In this document: one piece after another, positions 1 through 7,926 of the stretch
Position numbering within the stretch: position 1 is the first letter of the stretch
How the letters are laid out: the number at the start of each line of letters is the position of its first letter
Notes under the pieces: generated by a model
The model's input: only the letters and a program-made list of their open reading frames with translations
Databases searched by the model: none
Told to the model about the DNA's origin: nothing
Translations under genes and position numbers: made by a program
From: Gammaproteobacteria bacterium
GTDB lineage: Bacteria > Pseudomonadota > Gammaproteobacteria > S012-40
Reading direction: 5' to 3'
Length of the DNA stretch: 28,554 nt
NCBI GenBank assembly: GCA_029879945.1
Contig: JAOUPJ010000006.1
Span: 1-28,554, forward strand

Positions 1-32
1 TAGCAGAAACTGCCATAGATTCTTTTCCCCCA

Positions 33-57
33 CAGAAAAACTTAGTATTTTACTAGG
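33..57 (-). terminator. Probable intrinsic terminator of aspS
   Basis: An AT-rich hairpin lies at 41-57 (arms CTTAGTA and TACTAGG, three-base loop). Read on the minus strand it is followed by TTTTTCTG, as expected downstream of the aspS stop codon. The stem is short and has one imperfect pair in the minus-strand RNA, so it would be a weak terminator. The plus strand also has a short T run after the stem, so it may work in both directions. Confidence 0.45.
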
Positions 58-120
58 TTTTCTCAGATTGTCACGCAACTAGCTTGCAATAATTTTCTTT
101 TGAGTGCAACAGCCCGCTGA

Positions 121-1902
121 TTAACTACCCAGTTTAGGCTTTTGTGCCAGCCGAATTCCTACCTCTTTTAATTGCTGTAAAGAGACATGTGAGGGTGCCC
201 CAGTGAGTAAACAAGAGGCAGACTGGGTCTTGGGGAAAGCCATGACATCACGGATGGAATTCGCGCCGGTCATCAACATCAACAGACGATCCAGGCCAAA
301 GGCCAGGCCACCATGAGGGGGGCAACCGAATTTCAAGGCATCGAGTAGAAAACCGAACTTGTCTTTTGCCTCTTCATCGCTAATTCCCAGGGCGCGAAAC
401 ACCTTTTCCTGCACCTGGGGACGATAGATACGCATGGAACCACCGCCAATCTCAGTACCGTTAAGGACCAGATCGTACGCTCTGGAGTTGCAGTTACCCG
501 GATCGGACTCCAGCTTATCCAAATCTGCCTCTGCAGGCGAAGTGAAGGGATGATGTAGAGACACCCAGCGTTTTTCACGCTCGTCCCATTCAAACATGGG
601 GAAGTCCACCACCCACAGGAAGTGCCAACCTTCCTTTCTAATGTTTAGGTCATGGCCCAGTTTTACCCGCAGAGCACCCAGGGCCTCATTCACGATCTTG
701 GCCTTATCGGCACCAAAGAAAATCAGGTCGCCATCTTGGGCACCGGTGCGGGAAAGGATTCCGTCTACTGCCGCATCGGGCAGGAATTTGAGAATGGGTG
801 ATTGCAGTCCCTCACGGCCCTTGGCGATTTCGTTCACCTTGATATAGGCCAGCCCCTTCGCGCCATAGATGCCGACAAACTTGGTATAGTCATCGATTTC
901 TTTACGCGTTAGCTCACCGCCCTTCGGCAAGCGCAGTGCCGCTACACGTCCCTTGGGGTCAGAAGCAGGACCGGAAAATACTTTAAATTCAACTCCTTCC
1001 ATCAAGTCCCCCACATCGACCAGCTCCAGAGGCACGCTCATATCGGGCTTGTCAGAACCGAAGCGGGACATGGCCTCCGCATAACTCATGCGAGGAAAGG
1101 ACTTGGGCAGCTCCACAGACATCGTCTTGCTAAACAGCTCAACCATCATGCCTTCCATCATGGCGATGATCTGGTCCTCATTGAGAAAGGAGGTCTCGAT
1201 ATCCAATTGGGTGAATTCGGGTTGGCGATCGGCGCGCAAGTCCTCATCACGGAAACAACGCACGATCTGGTAATAACGATCCAGTCCAGAGACCATCAGT
1301 AATTGCTTGAACAACTGGGGAGACTGGGGCAGTGCAAAAAAGGAGTCCTCATGGGTACGACTGGGAACCAGATAGTCCCGCGCCCCTTCAGGCGTGGCCC
1401 GTGTCAGCATGGGTGTTTCGATATCCAGGAAGCCGTTGTTATCCAGATACTCACGCAACACGCGTGTGACTTCGGAGCGGAAACGGATGCGCTTGAGCAT
1501 CTCCTCTCGGCGCAGGTCGATATAACGATAGCGAAGCCGGTGCTCTTCAGACACATTGTCGTCTTCCAGTTGGAAGGGGGGTGTTTCGGAGGCATTGAGA
1601 ATTACCAATTGCTTGCCCAGCACTTCGATTTTGCCAGTAGCCATATTGGGGTTCACGGTCCCTTCGGGACGGGCACGAACCTTACCCTTTATATTGAGTA
1701 CGTATTCATTACGCACCTTCTCGGCCAGGGCAAAGGCCTCTACCGTGTCCGGATCAAATACCACCTGGACCAGCCCCTCACGATCTCGCAGATCGAAAAA
1801 GATGACTCCACCGTGGTCTCGGCGACGCAAAACCCAGCCACTGAGCTCTACCTCTTGTCCTAACTGTTCTTCGTTTACCTGTCCGCAATAATGTGTTCGC
1901 AT
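121..1902 (-). CDS. aspS: Aspartyl-tRNA synthetase, bacterial type, probably non-discriminating
   Basis: Class II aminoacyl-tRNA synthetase that charges tRNA-Asp in the cytoplasm. The 593-residue length is normal for the bacterial type with its inserted GAD domain. An N-terminal OB-fold anticodon-binding domain covers about residues 1-105. Motif 2 is visible as FRDEDLRADRQPEFTQLD and motif 3 as GLAFGLDRLLML near the C terminus. Residue 30 is His in the sequence RRRDHGG. In Pseudomonas-type enzymes a His at this place goes with relaxed specificity, so that tRNA-Asn is also charged with Asp and then amidated by GatCAB. This enzyme is therefore probably non-discriminating; that is an inference. 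The gene lies 89 bp downstream of fmdB on the same strand, so the two are probably co-transcribed. The start is ATG with a weak Shine-Dalgarno sequence. Confidence 0.97.
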   Translation of the reverse strand: MRTHYCGQVNEEQLGQEVELSGWVLRRRDHGGVIFFDLRDREGLVQVVFDPDTVEAFALAEKVRNEYVLNIKGKVRARPEGTVNPNMATGKIEVLGKQLVILNASETPPFQLEDDNVSEEHRLRYRYIDLRREEMLKRIRFRSEVTRVLREYLDNNGFLDIETPMLTRATPEGARDYLVPSRTHEDSFFALPQSPQLFKQLLMVSGLDRYYQIVRCFRDEDLRADRQPEFTQLDIETSFLNEDQIIAMMEGMMVELFSKTMSVELPKSFPRMSYAEAMSRFGSDKPDMSVPLELVDVGDLMEGVEFKVFSGPASDPKGRVAALRLPKGGELTRKEIDDYTKFVGIYGAKGLAYIKVNEIAKGREGLQSPILKFLPDAAVDGILSRTGAQDGDLIFFGADKAKIVNEALGALRVKLGHDLNIRKEGWHFLWVVDFPMFEWDEREKRWVSLHHPFTSPAEADLDKLESDPGNCNSRAYDLVLNGTEIGGGSMRIYRPQVQEKVFRALGISDEEAKDKFGFLLDALKFGCPPHGGLAFGLDRLLMLMTGANSIRDVMAFPKTQSASCLLTGAPSHVSLQQLKEVGIRLAQKPKLGS

Positions 1903-1927
1903 TTTTCTCTAATCTCATATCGCCTGC

Positions 1928-1946
1928 GGCGTTATCTCATAACGCC
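1928..1946. promoter_or_regulatory. Perfect 8-bp inverted repeat in the fmdB-aspS gap
   Basis: GGCGTTAT and ATAACGCC flank the three bases CTC, a perfect hairpin located 26-44 bases upstream of the aspS start. No T run follows it on the minus strand, so it is not a usual terminator. It could be a processing or stability hairpin in the fmdB-aspS message, or an operator. The function is not known. Confidence 0.4.
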
Positions 1947-1991
1947 CATAGCGTGGGTTTAAAGTGCCAAAGGCAGTGCGCCTCTGCTCCA

Positions 1992-2249
1992 CTAGTCAGA
2001 AGATTTTTTACTCTCGCCAGAGCCGGAAGACCCTTCTTTCTTATTGTTTTCGCTAGTCTTTTTCTTTGATCCTTTAAAGTCGGTCTCATACCACCCGCTA
2101 CCCTTCAAGCGGAATCCAGCAGCTGAAATTAGCTTTTTCAAAGCTGCCTTGCGGCAATTGGGGCATTCCACCAGGGGCTCATCAGATATCTTTTGCAGGG
2201 CCTCCAATTCGTGGCCACATTCCTGACATTGATATTCATAGATAGGCAC
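1992..2249 (-). CDS. FmdB-family zinc-ribbon protein
   Basis: Small cytoplasmic putative regulatory protein with the FmdB-type N terminus PIYEYQCQECGHELE. Two CxxC pairs (CQEC and CPNC) form the zinc ribbon. The C-terminal third is low-complexity, rich in Lys, Ser, Gly and Glu. The reading frame also has an in-frame ATG three codons upstream at 2258. I prefer the GTG at 2249 because it restores the family start M-P-I-Y-E-Y, and because the strong Shine-Dalgarno GAGGTG is only one base from the ATG but ten from the GTG. The protein would be 85 residues (88 from the ATG). FmdB proteins are often encoded just upstream of aspS, as here. The exact biochemical role of the family is not settled. Confidence 0.85.
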   Translation of the reverse strand: MPIYEYQCQECGHELEALQKISDEPLVECPNCRKAALKKLISAAGFRLKGSGWYETDFKGSKKKTSENNKKEGSSGSGESKKSSD

Positions 2250-2346
2250 GGCGCTCATTCACCTCTATAACAGAACCAACGAATACTTTAGAATCAATAT
2301 ATATTTCAATCTCCTGCAGCCTGCCAAGGGCAAACCGCGGTGCGCA

Positions 2347-2352
2347 ATTATA
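2347..2352 (-). promoter_or_regulatory. Putative -10 box of the fmdB-aspS operon
   Basis: A perfect TATAAT on the minus strand, about 90 bases upstream of the fmdB start and inside the 150-bp divergent gap with the ABC exporter. The -35 region is poor (CTTTGT at 17-base spacing), so activator help or another spacing may apply. The call rests on the -10 match and position only. Confidence 0.4.
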
Positions 2353-2407
2353 CACGAATCCCCTACTCAACAAAGAATCGAGCACAAATCTTGTTAAGAC
2401 TGGAACG

Positions 2408-4180
2408 ATGACAGAACAAATGACGGAATCCCGCCCTAAAGACTGGCAGACCATTCGCTCCCTGCTGCCCTATCTATGGGAGTACAAGGGGCGTGTCTTG
2501 CTGGCCATCGCCTGCCTGATTATCGCCAAAATCGCCAGTGTATGGGTGCCGCTGGTGCTCAAAGACATCGTAGACAGCCTGGATTCGACTCAAACGGCGG
2601 TAATCGTCCTACCTGTCGCCTTTCTTATGGCCTATGGCGGACTCCGCCTGACCAACGTCGTGTTCTCGGAATTGCGTGACGTGATTTTTGCCAAGGTGAC
2701 TCAACGGGCAATTCGACGCCTGGCGATTCAGGTTTTTAGACATCTTCATAGCCTTTCTCTACGTTTTCATCTGGAACGACAGACCGGGGGCGTGTCCCGT
2801 GATATTGAGCGCGGTACACGGGGCATTAGTTTTCTGCTCAATTTCATGCTTTTTAACATCCTACCGACCCTGGCGGAGATAGCGCTGGTTACGGGTATAT
2901 TACTCTACAAATATGATTACTGGTTTGCTGCGGTTACCTTAAGCACCATCGTACTTTATGTGCTGTGGTCAATCTGGGCGACCGAATGGCGTATGCGATT
3001 CAGGCGGCGCATGAACGACGCGGACTCCTCAGCCAATACCCGCGCTATTGATAGCCTGCTAAACTATGAAACCGTTAAATACTTCGGCAATGAAGACTTT
3101 GAGGCCAAGCGTTATGACGACAATATGTCCACCTGGGAGAAGGCGGCCATACTCAATCAAACCTCTCTTTCCTTATTGAACTTTGGGCAAGGTTTTATTA
3201 TTGCTATCGGCGTTACCTTGCTCATGATTCTAGCCTCGCAAAACGTAGTCGACAAAACCATGACCATGGGCGATCTGGTATTGGTCAACGCCTATTTATT
3301 GCAGCTTTATATGCCCTTGGGCTTTTTAGGGTTCGTCTATCGTGAGATTAAAAATTCCCTCGCAGATATGGAAAAGATGTTTAAGCTCTTACATCAAAAT
3401 GAAGAAATTAAAGACGCGCCCTACGCCAAACCGCTAGATCTGAATGGCGGCAGGGTCGTGTTTAAGAATGTGAATTTTGGCTACACCCCTAAAAGACAGA
3501 TCTTGCAGGATGTCTCCTTTGAAATTGCCCCTGGAAAAAAACTCGCTGTGGTCGGTTCCAGTGGCGCGGGCAAATCCACTCTTTCCCGCCTGCTTTTCCG
3601 TTTTTATGACGTGGACCAGGGTAGCATTCTGATTGATGAACAAGACATACGCAGTGTCACCCAAACTAGCCTTAGAGCAGCCATTGGAATCGTGCCTCAG
3701 GATACGGTGTTGTTCAATGACACGATTTATTACAATATCGCCTACGCAAACCCTGAAGCCTCCGAAGAACAGGTCCATAAAGCAGCCAAATTGGCTCATA
3801 TACATGAGTTCGTCACGGCTTTACCTGAGGGATACGAGACGCTCGTAGGGGAAAGAGGCTTAAAACTTTCGGGTGGTGAAAAACAAAGAGTGGCCATTGC
3901 CAGAACCATACTGAAAAATCCGCGAATTTTAATTTTCGATGAAGCCACTTCTGCGCTGGATTCCAAATCGGAAAAGGCGATACTCGCAGCACTGAAAGAG
4001 ATCGCCCAAAACCACACCACACTCGTGATAGCCCACAGGCTTTCCACCGTGATTGACGCCGACACAATTCTGGTGATGGAAAACGGAGCCATAGTAGAAG
4101 GAGGAAATCATAGACAACTACTGAAAAAGAACGAATTCTACGCACGCATGTGGGAGCTGCAACAGCAGGAAAGGGAATAA
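2408..4180 (+). CDS. Atm1/HMT-type ABC exporter (fused permease and ATPase)
   Basis: A 590-residue half-transporter for the inner membrane, expected to work as a homodimer. About six transmembrane segments occupy residues 25-310. The sequence NYETVKYFGNE (219-229) is the hallmark of the Atm1/ABCB7/HMT1 subfamily and lies next to its glutathione-binding region. The C-terminal ATPase has Walker A GSSGAGKST (383-391), signature LSGGE (487-491), Walker B ILIFDEATS (507-515) and the H-loop His543. Family members export glutathione conjugates, metal-thiol complexes or persulfide species and support iron-sulfur or metal homeostasis. The substrate here is an inference. The gene is transcribed alone, divergent from fmdB, with a weak Shine-Dalgarno. 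A second ATG four codons in is an alternative start. Confidence 0.93.
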   Translation: MTEQMTESRPKDWQTIRSLLPYLWEYKGRVLLAIACLIIAKIASVWVPLVLKDIVDSLDSTQTAVIVLPVAFLMAYGGLRLTNVVFSELRDVIFAKVTQRAIRRLAIQVFRHLHSLSLRFHLERQTGGVSRDIERGTRGISFLLNFMLFNILPTLAEIALVTGILLYKYDYWFAAVTLSTIVLYVLWSIWATEWRMRFRRRMNDADSSANTRAIDSLLNYETVKYFGNEDFEAKRYDDNMSTWEKAAILNQTSLSLLNFGQGFIIAIGVTLLMILASQNVVDKTMTMGDLVLVNAYLLQLYMPLGFLGFVYREIKNSLADMEKMFKLLHQNEEIKDAPYAKPLDLNGGRVVFKNVNFGYTPKRQILQDVSFEIAPGKKLAVVGSSGAGKSTLSRLLFRFYDVDQGSILIDEQDIRSVTQTSLRAAIGIVPQDTVLFNDTIYYNIAYANPEASEEQVHKAAKLAHIHEFVTALPEGYETLVGERGLKLSGGEKQRVAIARTILKNPRILIFDEATSALDSKSEKAILAALKEIAQNHTTLVIAHRLSTVIDADTILVMENGAIVEGGNHRQLLKKNEFYARMWELQQQERE

Positions 4181-4299
4181 TCCCCGCTCAGATTAATACG
4201 GTAAACAACAACTGACGCGACAAAAACATTAGTCAATTCACTTGAGGGCGGATAAAGAAAAGGTGAGAAACCAATTGCATCCCCACTTCTGACACGCTT

Positions 4300-5235
4300 T
4301 TATTGCGTGCTCAACATCACTCTCCGCCACCACGCCTTCAGATTTAGCGGCCAGCTCTTTATTGCACTGTCAAAATGCTCTTTCGCTGCCTTTGTATCAC
4401 GTCCCGCCAATGTGCAAGCTAAAAAATAGTGGTAACGTGAGGCCTGCAACCTCGACGGAACAAAATCCCATCCATTGTTTCTTAGTAGCTTATCTAAGGG
4501 CACCAGGATTTCTTCTTCTGACTTACCTGCCAAACGACGAGCTTTGCATTCGATTATCGCCCTTAATGCAATTACTTGCTGCTTTCGTTTCATATGGCTG
4601 ATAGAACCCAAGCTCCATTGGGTCTCAAATAAAACGTCTGGAATACTGGCGCAGCTACCATGCTCAATAAGCCTTGTCCACAGATCCAAATCCTGCGCAA
4701 CATAAAATGGCAAACGATAGCCACCAGCCAAATCATAAATGTCTTTTCGAAACATGGTTGAACCATGAGAAGAAGGCCCTTTAAAACTCTTCTCATCAGT
4801 TTCATTCAAACCTGCCACTAACTGCTCGTCTGTCTGAGAAACCGTGTAAAGACAGTTCCCCTTTTCATCCAGATAACGGGTCCCACAAGCAATCATCACC
4901 AAACCGGGGTTCTGCTCCATTATCTTAAATTGCCTAAGCAACCTCCCTGGCAAAGAACGGTCTCCGCAATCCTGTCTTGCGATATAGCGTCCTTGTGCCT
5001 TTGAGCAGCCCTTAATCAGTGAGCGTGTTAAACCAAGATTCTCCTGATGGATTATTTTCACACAGGAATATTGCCTACTGTATTCGTCCAACAGCTTGGC
5101 TGTTTCATCAACCGAACCGTCATTAACAACGATGATTTCGAAATCGACACCCTCTTGAGCCAACAAACTGTCCAGCGAAATCTTTAGATCGTCACCGCCG
5201 TTGAATACACTTAGAACTACCGAAACATCTGTCAT
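4300..5235 (-). CDS. Family 2 glycosyltransferase
   Basis: A 311-residue GT-A fold enzyme expected to transfer a sugar from a nucleotide-sugar donor. The N terminus (VSVVLSVFNGG) and VNDGS at 37-41 are typical of the nucleotide-binding half. The place where family members usually have a DAD/DxD metal-binding motif reads RQDCGDRSLPGR, so the second acidic position is shifted or replaced by Cys-Gly. The C-terminal 90 residues have no obvious membrane segment and may be a small helical domain. No other polysaccharide or LPS genes are nearby, so acceptor and pathway cannot be guessed. A short hairpin (CACGC/GCGTG, 4293-4309) spans the stop codon. The 252 bp upstream, shared with the divergent phosphorylase gene, look AT-rich. 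Confidence 0.88.
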   Translation of the reverse strand: MTDVSVVLSVFNGGDDLKISLDSLLAQEGVDFEIIVVNDGSVDETAKLLDEYSRQYSCVKIIHQENLGLTRSLIKGCSKAQGRYIARQDCGDRSLPGRLLRQFKIMEQNPGLVMIACGTRYLDEKGNCLYTVSQTDEQLVAGLNETDEKSFKGPSSHGSTMFRKDIYDLAGGYRLPFYVAQDLDLWTRLIEHGSCASIPDVLFETQWSLGSISHMKRKQQVIALRAIIECKARRLAGKSEEEILVPLDKLLRNNGWDFVPSRLQASRYHYFLACTLAGRDTKAAKEHFDSAIKSWPLNLKAWWRRVMLSTQ

Positions 5236-5487
5236 CTTACCGTTCTCGTGTCACTACGGACTCTTAAAAGGCGAATTTGGAAGAAGGAGTGGGAATACAT
5301 TTGTTTTTTTGTTGGCCATTGAAAAACTAATATAGTCTCACTCAGCAAGGTTCGTTCCAGTAATGTTTCAGTGTATAGCCAGATGGAATATCTCAAAAAA
5401 ACATCCTGGACACACGTTTTCATTTTTTCATTATAGTCTTTAAATAAGCGGTACCTATCCATCCACACAAAATGGTAGACTGAGAAT
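5236..5487. other. AT-rich divergent intergenic region
   Basis: These 252 bases separate the glycosyltransferase (minus) from the phosphorylase gene (plus) and must hold both promoters. TATAGT boxes occur around 5330 and 5435, but without a convincing -35 at normal spacing, so I do not assign a promoter. A 91-codon minus-strand frame crosses it but looks non-coding. Confidence 0.5.
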
Positions 5488-7026
5488 ATGACACAAGATC
5501 GCCTCATACTTCGCCGCGTGGGAATTGATACCTATCATGAAAATGTCGCCTATCTACATCGCGATTGTATCTTGTATCGCGTGGAAGGATTTCAGGCCCT
5601 CTCTAAAATTGAGATCTGCTCGAATAGCAATCGCATCGTCGCCCTGCTGAATGTAGTCGATGATCCCAATATCGTAGGGGTGAACGAATTGGGGCTATCT
5701 GAACAGGCCTTTGATCAGTTCGGTGTGGCAGAGGCTTCCGAAATTCGCGTTAAACATCCCGAGCCTGCCCATTCCATGGATTCCGTTCGACGCAAGATCG
5801 ATGGTGAACGACTCAACGAGCAGGACTACTTCGATATCGCCCACGACATCGTCGAGAATCGCTATTCAAAAATGGAAATGTCGGCCTTTCTGGTGGCCGC
5901 CAGCCAGAACAATATGGATAGGGACGAGATCCTCTTTCACACCAAGGCCATGCTGGCCTCAGGCGATCGACTAAACTGGCAGGAATCTCTGGTAGCAGAC
6001 AAGCATTGCATTGGCGGTATTCCCGGCAATCGCACCACCATGATTGTGGTTCCCATAGTCGCTGCCCATGGCATGCTGATCCCCAAGACCTCCAGCCGCG
6101 CCATCACATCCCCTGCTGGCACAGCAGACACCATGGAAATGCTGGCCAATGTGGAGCTGGAGCCGCAAAAACTACTGGAAATAGTGCGCAAGGAGAGAGG
6201 CTGTCTGGCTTGGGGAGGCACCGCCCGATTGGCTCCGGTGGACGACATCCTCATATCAGTAGAACGCCCCCTGGGTATCGATTCACAGGGGCAAATGGTA
6301 GCCTCAATACTCTCCAAGAAGCTCGCCGCCGGTTCCACCCACCTGCTCATAGACATCCCCGTTGGCCCCAGTTCCAAGGTTCGACATATGCGCTCTGCAC
6401 TAGCCCTGCGCAAGCTATTCGAATACGTGGCAGACAGACTCAATCTGCATGTGGAAGTGGTCATCACCGACGGAAGGCAACCGATAGGTCGAGGAATAGG
6501 GCCAGCCCTGGAGGCGAGGGACGTGATTCAAGTATTGGAAAACAATCCCAATGCCCCCGCCGATTTGCGTCAAAAGGCGCTGCAACTGGCCGGACGGGTA
6601 CTGGAATTTGATCCCGATGTACGTGGGGGACAAGGTTATGCCATCGCCCGGGATATACTGGACTCGGGTCGCGCCATTGCCAAAATGGAAGCCATTATAG
6701 AAACCCAGGGTCGTATAAATGCGCGGGACTTGTCTCCGGGTAAATTGTCATTTGAGATAAAAGCAGACGTGTCTGGCACAGTCACCGACATCGACAATCT
6801 GCAAATGGCGCGCATTGCCAGACGCGCCGGCGCACCCATCGATAAACGCGCAGGCGTTGATCTACACAAGAAACTGGGTGACACGGTCAAGTCGGGGGAA
6901 GCACTCTACACTGTGTATGCAGAATTTCCGTCAGATTTTCAATTTGCCCAGGATTTGTGTAACCAAAACTGCGGTTATCGCATCGGATTGGCAAACGAGT
7001 TACCTAAATCATTTGTCGCTTTTTAA
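5488..7026 (+). CDS. AMP phosphorylase / thymidine phosphorylase of the archaeal type
   Basis: A 512-residue glycosyltransferase-family-3 nucleoside phosphorylase. It is longer than E. coli DeoA (about 440) because of an N-terminal extension of roughly 85-90 residues, as in archaeal AMP phosphorylase. The phosphate-binding segment KHCIGGIPGNRTT (172-184) and the segment SRAITSPAGTADTME (203-217) also follow the archaeal form, whereas DeoA has KHSTGG. Archaeal enzymes split AMP, CMP or UMP with phosphate to give the base and ribose-1,5-bisphosphate. Bacterial copies are often named thymidine phosphorylase without test. It is the first gene of a compact cluster, 18 bp upstream of the PRPP synthetase homologue. 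I infer an NMP rather than thymidine substrate from the extension and motifs. The Shine-Dalgarno is weak. Confidence 0.88.
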   Translation: MTQDRLILRRVGIDTYHENVAYLHRDCILYRVEGFQALSKIEICSNSNRIVALLNVVDDPNIVGVNELGLSEQAFDQFGVAEASEIRVKHPEPAHSMDSVRRKIDGERLNEQDYFDIAHDIVENRYSKMEMSAFLVAASQNNMDRDEILFHTKAMLASGDRLNWQESLVADKHCIGGIPGNRTTMIVVPIVAAHGMLIPKTSSRAITSPAGTADTMEMLANVELEPQKLLEIVRKERGCLAWGGTARLAPVDDILISVERPLGIDSQGQMVASILSKKLAAGSTHLLIDIPVGPSSKVRHMRSALALRKLFEYVADRLNLHVEVVITDGRQPIGRGIGPALEARDVIQVLENNPNAPADLRQKALQLAGRVLEFDPDVRGGQGYAIARDILDSGRAIAKMEAIIETQGRINARDLSPGKLSFEIKADVSGTVTDIDNLQMARIARRAGAPIDKRAGVDLHKKLGDTVKSGEALYTVYAEFPSDFQFAQDLCNQNCGYRIGLANELPKSFVAF

Positions 7027-7044
7027 GCTAACGAGGAAGTCTCT

Positions 7045-7926
7045 ATGGTAGTTCTGGGGTTTGAAGACTATCGAAACCAATCGCAGAACTTAGCTAAGGC
7101 CCTGGGCTGTGCTTACCTGGAACCCGCGATTCGACAATTTCCCGATGAAGAAACGCTGATTAAGCTACCACCTGTAAATGCAGACCATGTAGTCGTCTGC
7201 AGGAGTTTAAATAGACCCAATCATAAGCTTATAGAGCTTTTTCTTATCGCCAAAACCTTACGTGCCCAAGGCATCAAGCACATCACGCTGATTTGCCCCT
7301 ATCTGTGCTATATGCGGCAAGACACGCAAAACGAGCCGGGCGAAGTGGTTAGCCAGAAAATCATTGGTCAATGGCTGGCTGAACTGTTTGATGACGTCAT
7401 CACAGTGGACCCCCATCTACACCGCATTTCCCGACTCGCTGAGGCCATCCCTTTAAAAAATGCCCTATCGCTTTCCGCCTCTGAGTTAATGGCGAGCCAT
7501 GTCGCCAAGCAGCTCAAAGACGCTATCCTTTTTGGTCCAGATGAGGAGTCTGAGCAATGGGTAAGCACCGCCGCACAACATGCGGGTCTATCCTATGCTG
7601 TGGGTAAAAAAGTCCGCCATGGCGATACCGAGGTAAGTATTGAACTTCCTGATTACGATTTTCGCTCCAAAACCATCATTATCATGGACGATGTTGCCAG
7701 CACAGGACGAACAATTACCCAAGCAGCAAAACTGCTGCGTAAAGCCGGAGCAGGTGACGTTTTTTGCCTCATTACTCACGCCTTATTCAGCGGAGACGCC
7801 GAGCAACACCTTTTGGAAAATGGGATTACCCAAATTTGGAGCACTGACAGTATTTCACATAAAAGCAATGTGGTAGCACTTAGCGATTTGTTACTCGTCG
7901 CCATCCGAAATATTCAGAATACTTGA
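7045..7926 (+). CDS. Ribose-phosphate pyrophosphokinase (PRPP synthetase) homologue, divergent
   Basis: A 293-residue member of the PRPP synthetase / phosphoribosyltransferase superfamily. Visible elements are RQFPDEE (30-36, normally FPDGE), the ATP-side segment CPYLCYMRQD (84-93), VDPHLHR (121-127), the flexible catalytic loop with KKVRHGD (188-194), and the PRPP loop IIIMDDVASTGRT (211-223). The reaction of the family is ribose-5-phosphate + ATP to PRPP + AMP. The product AMP is the likely substrate of the upstream phosphorylase. It is shorter than E. coli Prs (315) and is probably a second, specialised copy; a housekeeping prs would be elsewhere. A good Shine-Dalgarno (GAGGAAG) precedes the ATG. 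Its stop overlaps the next start by one base. Confidence 0.88.
   Translation: MVVLGFEDYRNQSQNLAKALGCAYLEPAIRQFPDEETLIKLPPVNADHVVVCRSLNRPNHKLIELFLIAKTLRAQGIKHITLICPYLCYMRQDTQNEPGEVVSQKIIGQWLAELFDDVITVDPHLHRISRLAEAIPLKNALSLSASELMASHVAKQLKDAILFGPDEESEQWVSTAAQHAGLSYAVGKKVRHGDTEVSIELPDYDFRSKTIIIMDDVASTGRTITQAAKLLRKAGAGDVFCLITHALFSGDAEQHLLENGITQIWSTDSISHKSNVVALSDLLLVAIRNIQNT

Noticed and set aside
5232..5507. 91-codon minus-strand frame upstream of the glycosyltransferase, overlapping it by four bases
   Set aside because: It begins inside the phosphorylase coding region, has no recognisable motif or good Shine-Dalgarno, and its composition looks like translated AT-rich intergenic DNA. The four-base overlap is probably chance.
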